Assembly (NCBI GenBank): GCA_017467815.1
Contig: JAFUKI010000058.1
Span: 1 to 36,732, forward strand
Length of the DNA: 36,732 nt
Origin: Clostridia bacterium
GTDB lineage: Bacteria > Bacillota > Clostridia > Oscillospirales > CAG-272
Direction of reading: 5' to 3'
Shown piece by piece: positions 16,281-24,105 of the stretch (the first letter of the stretch is position 1; every line of letters starts with the position of its first letter). Made by a program: the position numbers and the translations under genes. Under the pieces are notes generated by a model that worked only from the letters and a program-made list of their open reading frames with translations, was not told where the DNA came from and did no database searches.

Positions 16281-18623
16281 TTATGCTTCCAGCTTTTCGA
16301 TATCTTCTGCGCTCCGGCGGTAGGTTTCGTCCAGGGATTCCGTATCACGGATGAGACTGTCCAACAGTCCTTTGGCAAAATCACGCTTGGTGATGGCTTC
16401 ACTGCGGTGATTCTGTTCCGCATTCATGAGTGTGGACAGCAGACTCCGCTTTTCTTCACGGGATCTGTTGTTTTCCTCGATCGCAGTCAGGGACTTCTCC
16501 GCTTCCCGGTATTCTTTTTCCATGGCTTCCAGCTTCTTTGTCAGTTCGCTGCGTTCTGCATCCAGTGCGTCGATCTGTCCGGATCGGGTAAGAATGCCGC
16601 TTTCCCGTTTGGACTGACCGCCTGTGAAAGAACCGCCGGCGTTGATCAGCTGTCCGTCCAGGGTTACGGCGCGGATCTTCCAGCCTTTCTGACGTGCCAT
16701 CAGGGTTGCGTTGTCCAGCGTATCGAACACGGCTGTTCTGGCAAGCTGGGATCGGATAATATTGCGGTAACGGTCGTCGCATTCCACAAGGGTATCGGCG
16801 AATCCGATAAATCCGCTGAAATTCTCAAGTCCGTCGTAGTCACGGCTTCTTTCCAGGGGGCGGATCGTGGTGATGGGATAAAAAGTTGCCCGTCCCATGG
16901 ATGCTTTCTTCAGTGCCGCAATGGCTGCTTTGGCAGCATCTTCATCTTCGGTAATAATATTCTGCAGTGCGCTGCCCAATGCGGTTTCCACGGCAATAAC
17001 GTATTTCTGCTGTACACGGATCAGATAGGATACAGGACCGTGTATGCCGCCCAGTCTGCCGTTCTGGGCTTCGGTCATTACGTAACGGATACTGGTATTA
17101 TAGCCGTCGAAATGTTCCTGCATTCTTTTCAGTGCAGTAATACGGCTGTTCATTGCTTCCCTGTCCGCGTTCAGATGGGCAATGGATTCCTTGATGGCGG
17201 CGGCGTGTTCCTGTTTCTCACGGTTTTCATCCGCTTCGCGCTGACCCATTTCCACCAGTTCCTGCAGTGCCATTTTATAATCGGCAATCGTTTTTTCACA
17301 TTCCGCCAGAACCGCTTCCGCTTCTTCCATTTCCCGGCTGTATTTGGCAATATCGCCGTCAATGCTCTTGCGTCTTTCCTTCTGTGCGTTTGTGGTCTGC
17401 TTCAATACATTCAGACGTACCCGCAGGTCGGTCAGGGCATCTTCCGTTTTCTTCTGCTCCGTGAACATCTGCTCCAGCATGGCGATTTTGGAGGATTTCT
17501 CCTCGGTCTTCTGCCGGAGGGTTTCTTCTTCTCTGTCCGCCGCTTCCTTAGCCTGCAGCCATGCGTTTTCCGCTTCCGTACATTTTCCGGAGATCTCCGT
17601 CAGTGCGGTATTTTCTGCGGATTTTTCCCGTTCTGCGTTTTCGGAATTGATTCTTTCGGCGCTGACTGCGGTTTCCTTATGGCGGATGTCGTTTTCCAGA
17701 ACCTGAATCTCACCTTCCAGTTTCGCTTTGGCGGCTGTGGTTTCCGTCAGTTTTTCATGATTGCGCTGTGAGGCTTCCTTATTGGCGTGGGACTGCTCGT
17801 ACATCCGGGCGATACGGTCTTCCGTCTGCTTCTGGGAATCCGCTGCCATTTCCAGTTCATGGGCGGACAACTGCACATCCGCAGCCGCTTTCTTTATGTT
17901 TTCGGACAGAACATCCGCATCGTACAGCCAAAGAGAAAGATCCGTCTTCTTTTTGGTTTCGTAAAGTTCCAGATATTTTCTGGCTTTGGCGGCTTCTTTT
18001 TCCAGAGGACCGACCCGTGCTTCCAGTTCGCTCTGGATATCCGCAACACGTTCCATATTGGCTGTGGTTTCCGCCAGTTTCTTTTCGGATTCGCTTTTCT
18101 TATAGCGAAACCGGCTGATACCGGCGCTTTCTTCAAAGGCACTGCGGCGTTCTTCACTCTTCTTGGAGATGATCTCCGCAATTCGCCCCTGACCAATGAT
18201 GGAATACCCCTCTCTGCCGATACCCGTATTCATAAACAGTTCGTATATGTCTTTCAGTCGCGCCTTCTTGTTATTGATGGCGTATTCACTGTCACCTGAA
18301 CGATAGTAACGTCTGGTGATGGTCACTTCATCATAACCGGCGTTCAGCACCTTCGGTTCTTCGCTGTCGTCAAAGGTTACGGATACTTCCGCAAAACTCA
18401 TGGGTTTCTTTCCGTCCGCGCCTGCAAACACTACGTCCTCCATTTTGCTGCCGCGGATGTTTTTACTGGACAGTTCCCCCAGCACCCAGCGCATTGCGTC
18501 TGTAATATTGGATTTGCCGCTTCCGTTTGGTCCCACTATGACTGTCACACCGTCATGAAACCGTATGACTTTCTTTTCCGGGAACGATTTGAAACCATGC
18601 AGTTCCAGTGATTTTAAATACAA
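16281..18623 (-). CDS. smc: SMC chromosome-segregation ATPase, N-terminal and hinge part
   Basis: 780 aa before a TAA at 16281-16283. It contains the N-terminal ATPase lobe with Walker [10 protein letters not shown] (residues 31-39), the first coiled coil (~170-510), the hinge (about 515-670, [10 protein letters not shown] ... GGSFTGGQ) and the first stretch of the returning coiled coil. SMC with ScpA/ScpB forms the condensin ring that organises and segregates the chromosome. I chose the TTG at 18623 because it gives the classic [14 protein letters not shown] start and has GGAGG 8 nt before it; the GTG six bases upstream is too close to that site. As truncated it lacks the C-terminal ATPase lobe and could not form a working head. 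Confidence 0.9.
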   Translation of the reverse strand: MYLKSLELHGFKSFPEKKVIRFHDGVTVIVGPNGSGKSNITDAMRWVLGELSSKNIRGSKMEDVVFAGADGKKPMSFAEVSVTFDDSEEPKVLNAGYDEVTITRRYYRSGDSEYAINNKKARLKDIYELFMNTGIGREGYSIIGQGRIAEIISKKSEERRSAFEESAGISRFRYKKSESEKKLAETTANMERVADIQSELEARVGPLEKEAAKARKYLELYETKKKTDLSLWLYDADVLSENIKKAAADVQLSAHELEMAADSQKQTEDRIARMYEQSHANKEASQRNHEKLTETTAAKAKLEGEIQVLENDIRHKETAVSAERINSENAEREKSAENTALTEISGKCTEAENAWLQAKEAADREEETLRQKTEEKSSKIAMLEQMFTEQKKTEDALTDLRVRLNVLKQTTNAQKERRKSIDGDIAKYSREMEEAEAVLAECEKTIADYKMALQELVEMGQREADENREKQEHAAAIKESIAHLNADREAMNSRITALKRMQEHFDGYNTSIRYVMTEAQNGRLGGIHGPVSYLIRVQQKYVIAVETALGSALQNIITEDEDAAKAAIAALKKASMGRATFYPITTIRPLERSRDYDGLENFSGFIGFADTLVECDDRYRNIIRSQLARTAVFDTLDNATLMARQKGWKIRAVTLDGQLINAGGSFTGGQSKRESGILTRSGQIDALDAERSELTKKLEAMEKEYREAEKSLTAIEENNRSREEKRSLLSTLMNAEQNHRSEAITKRDFAKGLLDSLIRDTESLDETYRRSAEDIEKLEA

Positions 18624-18682
18624 CAGCACATCCTCCGTTTCCTTGATCTTGTCCGTTCTTTCGCAAAATATCTAACTTATAT

Positions 18683-18711
18683 ATTATACCTTATTCGTTT
18701 TGTTTTTTCAA
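18683..18711 (-). promoter_or_regulatory. Sigma-A promoter of the smc operon
   Basis: Minus strand TTGAAA (18706-18711), 17-bp spacer, TATAAT (18683-18688), ~50 bp before the smc start. Confidence 0.85.
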
Positions 18712-18799
18712 CAAATTCATGTGAATTTTCAATTTATTTTTTGAATTTTTTCTCGGTTTTCTGCATTTATATATTTTTTCTCCATTTTTTTCAAACCCC

Positions 18800-18828
18800 T
18801 TGACATCTGCAGTCAGATTTGTTATCAT
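18800..18828 (+). promoter_or_regulatory. Sigma-A promoter of the hydrolase/kinase cluster
   Basis: TTGACA (18800-18805), 17-bp spacer, TATCAT (18823-18828). The only good promoter I find for the five-gene cluster. Confidence 0.85.
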
Positions 18829-18887
18829 ACTACTAATGATATACTGGTTTGTACAGTAACATTGGCTATTTTTCCATGGTAAAAATG

Positions 18888-18900
18888 GCTGATAATCAGC
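18888..18900. promoter_or_regulatory. Palindrome in the cluster leader, possible operator
   Basis: GCTGATAATCAGC, a perfect 6+1+6 palindrome about 55 bp after the predicted transcription start and 60 bp before the first ATG. It could be an operator or a weak RNA hairpin; no regulator gene is adjacent. Confidence 0.35.
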
Positions 18901-18959
18901 AATGCACGACCGACAGATTCTTCTGCCTGCGAAAATTAATTTTGACAAGGAGTACAATT

Positions 18960-19889
18960 ATGACACTCGAACAGATTTTGGATGATATCCGCAGTGATCG
19001 GGTAAAAAAAGTTATTTTCGATTCCGACACCTATAATGAAATGGACGACCAGTATGCACTGGCATATGCTTTCGGCTGTAACAAGATTGAAATTCTCGGT
19101 CTGACCGCAGCGTTGTTCCACAATGACCGCAGCAACAGCCCGGCTGAAGGCATGGAAAAGAGTTATCACGAAATTGCACACGTACTGGAAGTAACCGGAC
19201 ACGATTATCCCTACTTCCGCGGTTCTCCCACACCGGTAAACGATCTGCCGGAGCTGACTTATGTGGACAATCCCGCGTCCGACTTCATCATCAAGTCCGC
19301 TATGGAAGCTGACGAAACGATTTATGTACTGGCTTCCGGTGCCATCACCAATATTGCCTGTGCCATTCTCAAGGAACCTGCCATCAAGGACAAGATCTGT
19401 GTGATCTGGATCGGCGGTCAGTGTCTGACTGCGGAGGGTGCCTGCGAATTCAATATGGAAGGTGACTACCGCGGCGCTCAGGTCGTTATGAACAGTGGTG
19501 TTCCTTTTGTACTTCTGCCTGCATTTGGCGGAAACAAGGGAGGCGGTACCATCAAGCTTCAGGCAAGACCCAAGCATCTGGATATGCTCAAGGGCGACTC
19601 CGCGGTTTCCGTTTTCTTCCGCGAGACCCTGCCCATCGAATTCTTCAGATCAGACTATCCCTACGGTACACCGAACTGGCTCCGTATTCTCTGGGATATC
19701 GGCGCGCCCGGTGTTCTCTCCGTTCCCGATGCTTTCCGTCTCTCCATCATTCCGGCTCCCGTGCTGACGGATGAAAAGAAGTACGCCTTCGATGCCACCA
19801 GACACAAGATCATTTACATGGAGGATGTGGATGCAGAAGTCGTGCTTTGCGATGCTTTCAGCTGCATTAATGCTCTCTCCGGCGAATAA
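18960..19889 (+). CDS. Nucleoside-hydrolase-like protein, copy 1
   Basis: 309 aa, inosine/uridine-preferring nucleoside hydrolase superfamily. Metal-site motif DSDTYNEMDDQ (residues 21-31) is the D-x-D-x5-DDQ variant, two residues longer than classical DTDPGxDD. Further family blocks: SGAITNIACAIL (cf. GPLTN), CEFN...DYRGAQVVMNSGVP, WDIGAPGVL near residue 245 at the place of the classical His-Asp motif (Trp instead of His), and TRHKIIYM near the end. The family cleaves the N-glycosidic bond of ribonucleosides. Start ATG has GGAG 7 nt upstream; the frame used here begins with the MTLEQILDDIRSDRVKKV block shared by all four copies. First gene of the plus-strand cluster. Confidence 0.85.
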   Translation: MTLEQILDDIRSDRVKKVIFDSDTYNEMDDQYALAYAFGCNKIEILGLTAALFHNDRSNSPAEGMEKSYHEIAHVLEVTGHDYPYFRGSPTPVNDLPELTYVDNPASDFIIKSAMEADETIYVLASGAITNIACAILKEPAIKDKICVIWIGGQCLTAEGACEFNMEGDYRGAQVVMNSGVPFVLLPAFGGNKGGGTIKLQARPKHLDMLKGDSAVSVFFRETLPIEFFRSDYPYGTPNWLRILWDIGAPGVLSVPDAFRLSIIPAPVLTDEKKYAFDATRHKIIYMEDVDAEVVLCDAFSCINALSGE

Positions 19890-19936
19890 TATAGGCTGTT
19901 CTCCGGCTTACTTCCCCAGTATTATATGGAGGCAAA

Positions 19937-20485
19937 ATGATGAAAACGAAAATCATTGGCATATGTGGTCCGTCCGGGGGCGGGAAAAGTACGATTGCCG
20001 CTGAATTGGCGGAACAACTCAGCGCATCCGTTATACACCTGGATCACTATTTCAAAAGCGAACTTCCGCAGATATGTTCACCGGATAATCATCAGTATTA
20101 CCCGGATTGGAACAGTCCTGAATCGATTCGTTCCGATGAAGTTTTGGCACGTCTGCGTGCTGAAAAAGAAAGCGGAAAATCGGGATGGCTGATCGTGGAG
20201 GGAATGCTTCTATTTTGTATTGAACCATTATATGAATTATTGGACTACAAGATATTTGTCAGTGCCAAGATCGAGACTTGTCTGTATCGAAGAATCGTAC
20301 GCAATGTGACCCTGTTCAATCAAAGTCCTGAATATATCGGTGAGTATTATTTGCGGTGTGCCAGACACAGAGAGGCGGAATATTGCCTGCCGTACACCAA
20401 CAAAGCCGACTTTATTATCGATAACGATTTTTCCTATTCAGATCAGCTGGAACAGGTTCAGCAGATTTTGCAAAGCAAGCCGTAA
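19937..20485 (+). CDS. Small P-loop kinase of the uridine kinase / nicotinamide riboside kinase type
   Basis: 182 aa. Walker A GPSGGGKST (residues 11-19), then HLDHYFKS (substrate-binding Asp), DWNSPESI, and LIVEGMLLF as the Walker B-like strand; Arg-rich LYRRIVRNV and YLRCARHREAEY follow as the lid. This order matches uridine kinases and also NRK enzymes (IIEGFLLF, YLKYRQEM). It likely phosphorylates the 5'-OH of a nucleoside or a related sugar. Two adjacent ATGs follow GGAGG; the second (19940) has better spacing. Lies between hydrolase copies 1 and 2 on the same strand, so presumably co-transcribed; the specific substrate cannot be read. Confidence 0.75.
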   Translation: MMKTKIIGICGPSGGGKSTIAAELAEQLSASVIHLDHYFKSELPQICSPDNHQYYPDWNSPESIRSDEVLARLRAEKESGKSGWLIVEGMLLFCIEPLYELLDYKIFVSAKIETCLYRRIVRNVTLFNQSPEYIGEYYLRCARHREAEYCLPYTNKADFIIDNDFSYSDQLEQVQQILQSKP

Positions 20486-20524
20486 ACTATTAAAAAATTC
20501 TCTGAATGAAAGAAGGATATTAAA

Positions 20525-21457
20525 ATGGCAAAAATGACTATGGAACAGATCCTTGCGGATATTCGCAGTGACCGTGTGAAGAAGGTTATTCTGGACAATG
20601 ACGCAGGATGTGAATTTGACGACCAGTATGCGATCGTTCACGCAATGGGTTCCCCGAAAATTGAACTGCTTTCTCTCAATGCTGCGCTGTATGCCTGCGA
20701 TGATTACCCTTTCGATGTATCTCAGGAACACAGCTATGATGCCAACATGAGAATCGTGAATATTACCCACACCGATTACCCCGTTTACCGCGGTGCGTCC
20801 AACCCCATCTCTTCCCTGCCGGAAATCGGTCCCATGGATTCTCCCGCAGCACAGAACATTATCAAAACCGCTATGGAAGCAGATGAGCTGATCTATGTAC
20901 TGGTTACCGGTGCGATCACCAATGTGGCTTCCGCGATTCTGATGGAACCTGCCATCAAGGACAAGATCTGCGTGATCTGGATCGCGGCGAACTGTTTTGA
21001 CCTGCCCAACAACGATGAATATAACCTGATGAACGACTACCGCGCCGGTCAGATCGTGCTGAACTGCGGTGTTCCCCTGGTTCTTGTTCCCACTTTCAGC
21101 GGCGATCCCAAGCTGGGTACGGCAAGTCTGGTCTCCACCAAAGAAACCTTTCAGGCGATCAAGTCCAATTCCGACGCCGGTGTTTTCTTCAGAGAAACAT
21201 GGCCCGCTGAATTTGATGATTCTCCCTACTCTTATACCCATGGCGGTTCCGATTGGCGAAGAATCGTTTGGGACATTGCCGTTACCGGTATTCTGACCAT
21301 TCCCGACAGCTATACGTTCTCCATCATTCCCGCACCTGTATTCACCGATGATGTTCAGGTAGCATATGACTCCACCAGACACAAGATCATTTACATGGAC
21401 ACCATGGATCCCAAGGCTGTGTTTGCGGATGTATTTGCGGCTATTGACCGTATATAA
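20525..21457 (+). CDS. Nucleoside-hydrolase-like protein, copy 2
   Basis: 310 aa, paralogue of copy 1. Metal-site motif DNDAGCEFDDQ (residues 24-34): the Asp residues are kept but the Asn of copy 1 is Cys. Other blocks: TGAITNVASAIL, DEYN...DYRAGQIVLNCGVP, WDIAVTGIL, TRHKIIYM. AAGGA 7 nt before the ATG sets the start. Follows the kinase by 39 bp. It shares long identical nucleotide stretches with copies 1 and 3, pointing to duplication or gene conversion. Confidence 0.85.
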   Translation: MAKMTMEQILADIRSDRVKKVILDNDAGCEFDDQYAIVHAMGSPKIELLSLNAALYACDDYPFDVSQEHSYDANMRIVNITHTDYPVYRGASNPISSLPEIGPMDSPAAQNIIKTAMEADELIYVLVTGAITNVASAILMEPAIKDKICVIWIAANCFDLPNNDEYNLMNDYRAGQIVLNCGVPLVLVPTFSGDPKLGTASLVSTKETFQAIKSNSDAGVFFRETWPAEFDDSPYSYTHGGSDWRRIVWDIAVTGILTIPDSYTFSIIPAPVFTDDVQVAYDSTRHKIIYMDTMDPKAVFADVFAAIDRI

Positions 21458-21474
21458 GGAAGGCTGATGTTCCT

Positions 21475-22377
21475 ATGAAAATGTCCATTGAGGAAATTTT
21501 AGAGGATATCCGCAGTGATCGGGTAAAAAAAGTAATTTATGATGCGGATTCCGGCTGCGATATCGACGACCAATATGCCATTGCCCACGCCTTTGTTTCT
21601 CCCAGAATGGAGCTTCTGTCCGTGAACTCCACCCCGTACATTGTGGAAGGTCAGACCATAGACGAGGCTTTGGAAAATAGCTACAACGAAAACAATAAGG
21701 TATTGAAGGCACTGCACTGTACTGTTCCCAACTGCATCGGCTGCACTGAAACCGTTTCCGGTCAGCCTGATTTCGGACCTGTTGACTGTCCGGCGGTGCG
21801 GAATATTGTGGATACTGCTATGGCGTCGGATGAGATCATCTATGTTCTTTCCACCGGTGCCCTGACCCATGCGGCTTCCGCGATTCTTATGGAACCTGCC
21901 ATCAAGGATAAGATCTGCGTGATCTGGGTTGGATGCACCGGTAAGGAATCCGGGGTAACAGATGAGTTCAATCTCAACAACGATTACCGCGCCGGTCAGA
22001 TCGTACTGAACAGTGGTGTTCCCTTTGTTTTCCTGCCCAGTTTCTGTTCTTACGGTACAATTAATCTGAAAGCTGTCAAAGCCGATCTGGACAAGCTGAC
22101 CGGTACTTCCGATGCCGCCGTGTTCTTCAGAGAATATCTGCCCGGCAGGTTCGATATTATCAATGAAGAATGGTCTTCGATCTTCTGGGATGTTGCGTCG
22201 ACCGGTGTTCTGGCTGTACCCGAAGGATTCAAGCTTTCCATAATTCCGGCACCGGTCTTTACCGATGACAAGAGATATGTGTTTGACTCCACCAGACACA
22301 AGATCATTTACATGGAAGGAATTGACAAGGATATTGTATTAGGGGATGTGTTCCGCTGTATTCAATCTCTGGGATGA
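21475..22377 (+). CDS. Nucleoside-hydrolase-like protein, copy 3
   Basis: 300 aa paralogue. Metal-site motif DADSGCDIDDQ (residues 23-33). The loop TGALTHAASAIL has His where copies 1 and 2 have Asn. DEFNLNNDYRAGQIVLNSGVP, WDVASTGVL and TRHKIIYM are kept. Starts 17 bp after copy 2, with an AAGGAAGG site. The shorter C-terminal part lacks the ~10 residues around the Pro-Tyr-Gly segment seen in copies 1 and 2. Confidence 0.84.
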   Translation: MKMSIEEILEDIRSDRVKKVIYDADSGCDIDDQYAIAHAFVSPRMELLSVNSTPYIVEGQTIDEALENSYNENNKVLKALHCTVPNCIGCTETVSGQPDFGPVDCPAVRNIVDTAMASDEIIYVLSTGALTHAASAILMEPAIKDKICVIWVGCTGKESGVTDEFNLNNDYRAGQIVLNSGVPFVFLPSFCSYGTINLKAVKADLDKLTGTSDAAVFFREYLPGRFDIINEEWSSIFWDVASTGVLAVPEGFKLSIIPAPVFTDDKRYVFDSTRHKIIYMEGIDKDIVLGDVFRCIQSLG

Positions 22378-22417
22378 GCTTTTCCCCTTTGAAATCAAGA
22401 TATGAGGTAAATATTTT

Positions 22418-23320
22418 ATGATGACCATTGAACAAATTTTGGATGATATCAAAAGTGATCGCGTAAAAAAAGTTATTTTGGATTGCGACGCCTGCTGCGA
22501 AATTGATGACCAATATGCCATCGCTTATGCTTTGAGTTCTCCCAAGATCCAGGTACTTGCAGCTTACGGCTCTCTTTGCACTACCAGAAAAGATGCTGCC
22601 AACCTTGCGGAGTCTGCAGAAATGAGCTATCAGGAAACGCTCAGAGTTCTGAATGCTGCCCATAAAGCAGATGTTTGTCCCGCATTCCCCGGCGCACCTG
22701 CCAGAATTTCCGATCAGCCCGATTTTGGTCCCGTTGACGGTCCTGCTGTACAGCATCTGATCAAGACCGCCCTTGAATCCGATGAAATTATTTACGTTCT
22801 TTCTACCGGACCGGCTACAGATGTTGCTGCTGCCCTGTTACTGGAGCCCGCCATAAAGGAAAAGATCTGTGTAATATGGCTCGGCGCTACCTGTCTTGAG
22901 GTAAAGTATCTCTACGAGGGCAATATCAACCAGGATTATCGCGCGGCGCAGGTTGTTATCAATAGTGGTGTACCCTTCTTGCTCCTGCCTGCCTGCGGCG
23001 ATCCCGGCCATGGTACGGTAACCTTGAAATTGGAGACTGCAAAATTGGCTGAGATCCTGAGTCATGAGTCCGATACCTGTAAATTTTTCAGAGAATATCT
23101 GCTGCCCGATTCAGAAGATTATGTTTACTGGGACATCGCAGCTCCCGCCGTTTTATCCATCCCGGAAGCATTTGAATTTACTGTAATGCCGGCTCCGATA
23201 TTCTCGGATGATAAGAAATATGTCTATGATTCCACACGGCATAAGTTTATTTACATGGCGGAGATTCGTCCCGAAATGATTCTCGAAGATGCTTTCAAGT
23301 GTATTCTTACTTTGGATTGA
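22418..23320 (+). CDS. Nucleoside-hydrolase-like protein, copy 4 (most divergent)
   Basis: 300 aa paralogue. Metal-site motif DCDACCEIDDQ (residues 22-32) has three Cys within six positions. The substrate loop is TGPATDVAAALL, with Asp at the usual Asn. EGNINQDYRAAQVVINSGVP, WDIAAPAVL and TRHKFIYM are kept. GAGGT precedes the ATG. Last gene of the cluster, ending just before a hairpin shared with convergent rnc. Confidence 0.83.
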   Translation: MMTIEQILDDIKSDRVKKVILDCDACCEIDDQYAIAYALSSPKIQVLAAYGSLCTTRKDAANLAESAEMSYQETLRVLNAAHKADVCPAFPGAPARISDQPDFGPVDGPAVQHLIKTALESDEIIYVLSTGPATDVAAALLLEPAIKEKICVIWLGATCLEVKYLYEGNINQDYRAAQVVINSGVPFLLLPACGDPGHGTVTLKLETAKLAEILSHESDTCKFFREYLLPDSEDYVYWDIAAPAVLSIPEAFEFTVMPAPIFSDDKKYVYDSTRHKFIYMAEIRPEMILEDAFKCILTLD

Positions 23321-23344
23321 TTCTGTTCGCAGAGATAGGAAAAG

Positions 23345-23368
23345 AGCGAGGTTTTGATACCTCGCTCC
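23345..23368. terminator. Bidirectional terminator between hydrolase copy 4 and rnc
   Basis: GAGCGAGGT (23345-23353) and ACCTCGCTC (23360-23368), followed by a T-rich run on the plus strand and preceded by A-rich sequence that serves the minus strand. It ends both convergent operons. Confidence 0.8.
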
Positions 23369-23380
23369 TTTGTTTTGTTT

Positions 23381-24097
23381 TCACTTTTCACCGAACAGGA
23401 TCAATGCTTCCTTAGCGGCAATTTGTTCAGCCTCTCTCTTGGAGTGCGCACTGCCCTTTCCGATGACATTGCTGTTCAGTCGTGCTTCCACGGAAAACAG
23501 TTTGTTGTGATCGGGGCCGCTTTCTCCAACCAGGACATATTCCAGTTTTTCCCCTTCCACCTGCTGGACGATCTGCTGGAGTGTGGTTTTATAATCCATG
23601 AATACACCGTTGTTCTGGATGTATTCCAGTTCATTTTTGATGTACGGCAGGAGAAAACTACGTACTGTTTCAAAATTTTCGCCGGAATCCAGGTAGATAG
23701 CGGCAAGAAGTGCTTCAAATGCATCTGCAAGAATGGACGCGCGTTCTCTGCCGTTATTCATGGCTTCCCCGTGTCCGAGGCTGATGTATTCACCCAGCTT
23801 GATCTGCATGGCAAATTTGCTCAGGGCTTTTTCGCATACCACAGCGGCGCGGATCTTGGTCAGATCCCCTTCCTGAATGTCTCTGTAGGCTTCAAACAGG
23901 TAGCTGCTTACGATGATGGACAGCACGGAATCTCCCAGAAATTCCAGTCGTTCATTACAGGGCTGCCGGACACCTTTGGACTTCATCTCGTTGGAATAGG
24001 ATGAGTGGGTAAGGGCTTCCTTCAGTATTTCTTTGTTCTGAAATGTATATCCGATTGTGTTTTCCAGATTTTCAGCCGGAAGTGTATTGTTCTCCAT
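23381..24097 (-). CDS. rnc: Ribonuclease III
   Basis: 238 aa. RNase III signature NERLEFLGDSVLS (residues 48-60), second acidic motif DAFEALLAAIYLD (~120), and a C-terminal double-stranded RNA-binding domain (~160-235, ending SKREAEQIAAKEAL). It processes rRNA precursors and dsRNA as a homodimer. Follows plsX by 8 bp. It would normally be followed by smc, but the hydrolase island lies between. Confidence 0.96.
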   Translation of the reverse strand: MENNTLPAENLENTIGYTFQNKEILKEALTHSSYSNEMKSKGVRQPCNERLEFLGDSVLSIIVSSYLFEAYRDIQEGDLTKIRAAVVCEKALSKFAMQIKLGEYISLGHGEAMNNGRERASILADAFEALLAAIYLDSGENFETVRSFLLPYIKNELEYIQNNGVFMDYKTTLQQIVQQVEGEKLEYVLVGESGPDHNKLFSVEARLNSNVIGKGSAHSKREAEQIAAKEALILFGEK

Positions 24098-24105
24098 AAT
24101 ATTCC

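Larger units (their letters stand above)
18624..18959. other. Divergent intergenic region, smc / hydrolase island
   Basis: 336 bp, strongly AT-rich in the middle, with back-to-back consensus promoters for smc (left) and the hydrolase cluster (right). The rightward leader is ~125 nt and contains a perfect palindrome. A minus-strand open frame across 18691-18957 overlaps the promoters and shows no protein-like features, so I do not call it a gene. Confidence 0.7.

Noticed and set aside
16281..16283. Alternative genetic code as explanation for the smc TAA
   Set aside because: TAA closes many other genes in the window (for example the NhaC-like gene, rpsU, htpG, the kinase), so it is an ordinary stop here.
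14463..17771. Plus-strand open frame of 1102 codons opposite smc and ftsY
   Set aside because: It lies fully antisense to smc and ftsY, whose motifs and frame are clear. Composition is Phe/Cys/His rich, with no domain, no promoter and no proper start. It is a codon-bias shadow.
18691..18957. 88-codon minus-strand frame in the smc / island gap
   Set aside because: It spans both promoters and has low-complexity Lys/Asn composition.
20438..22299. Minus-strand open frames opposite the hydrolases
   Set aside because: They mirror each other because the hydrolases are paralogues. No ribosome-binding sites; shadow frames.
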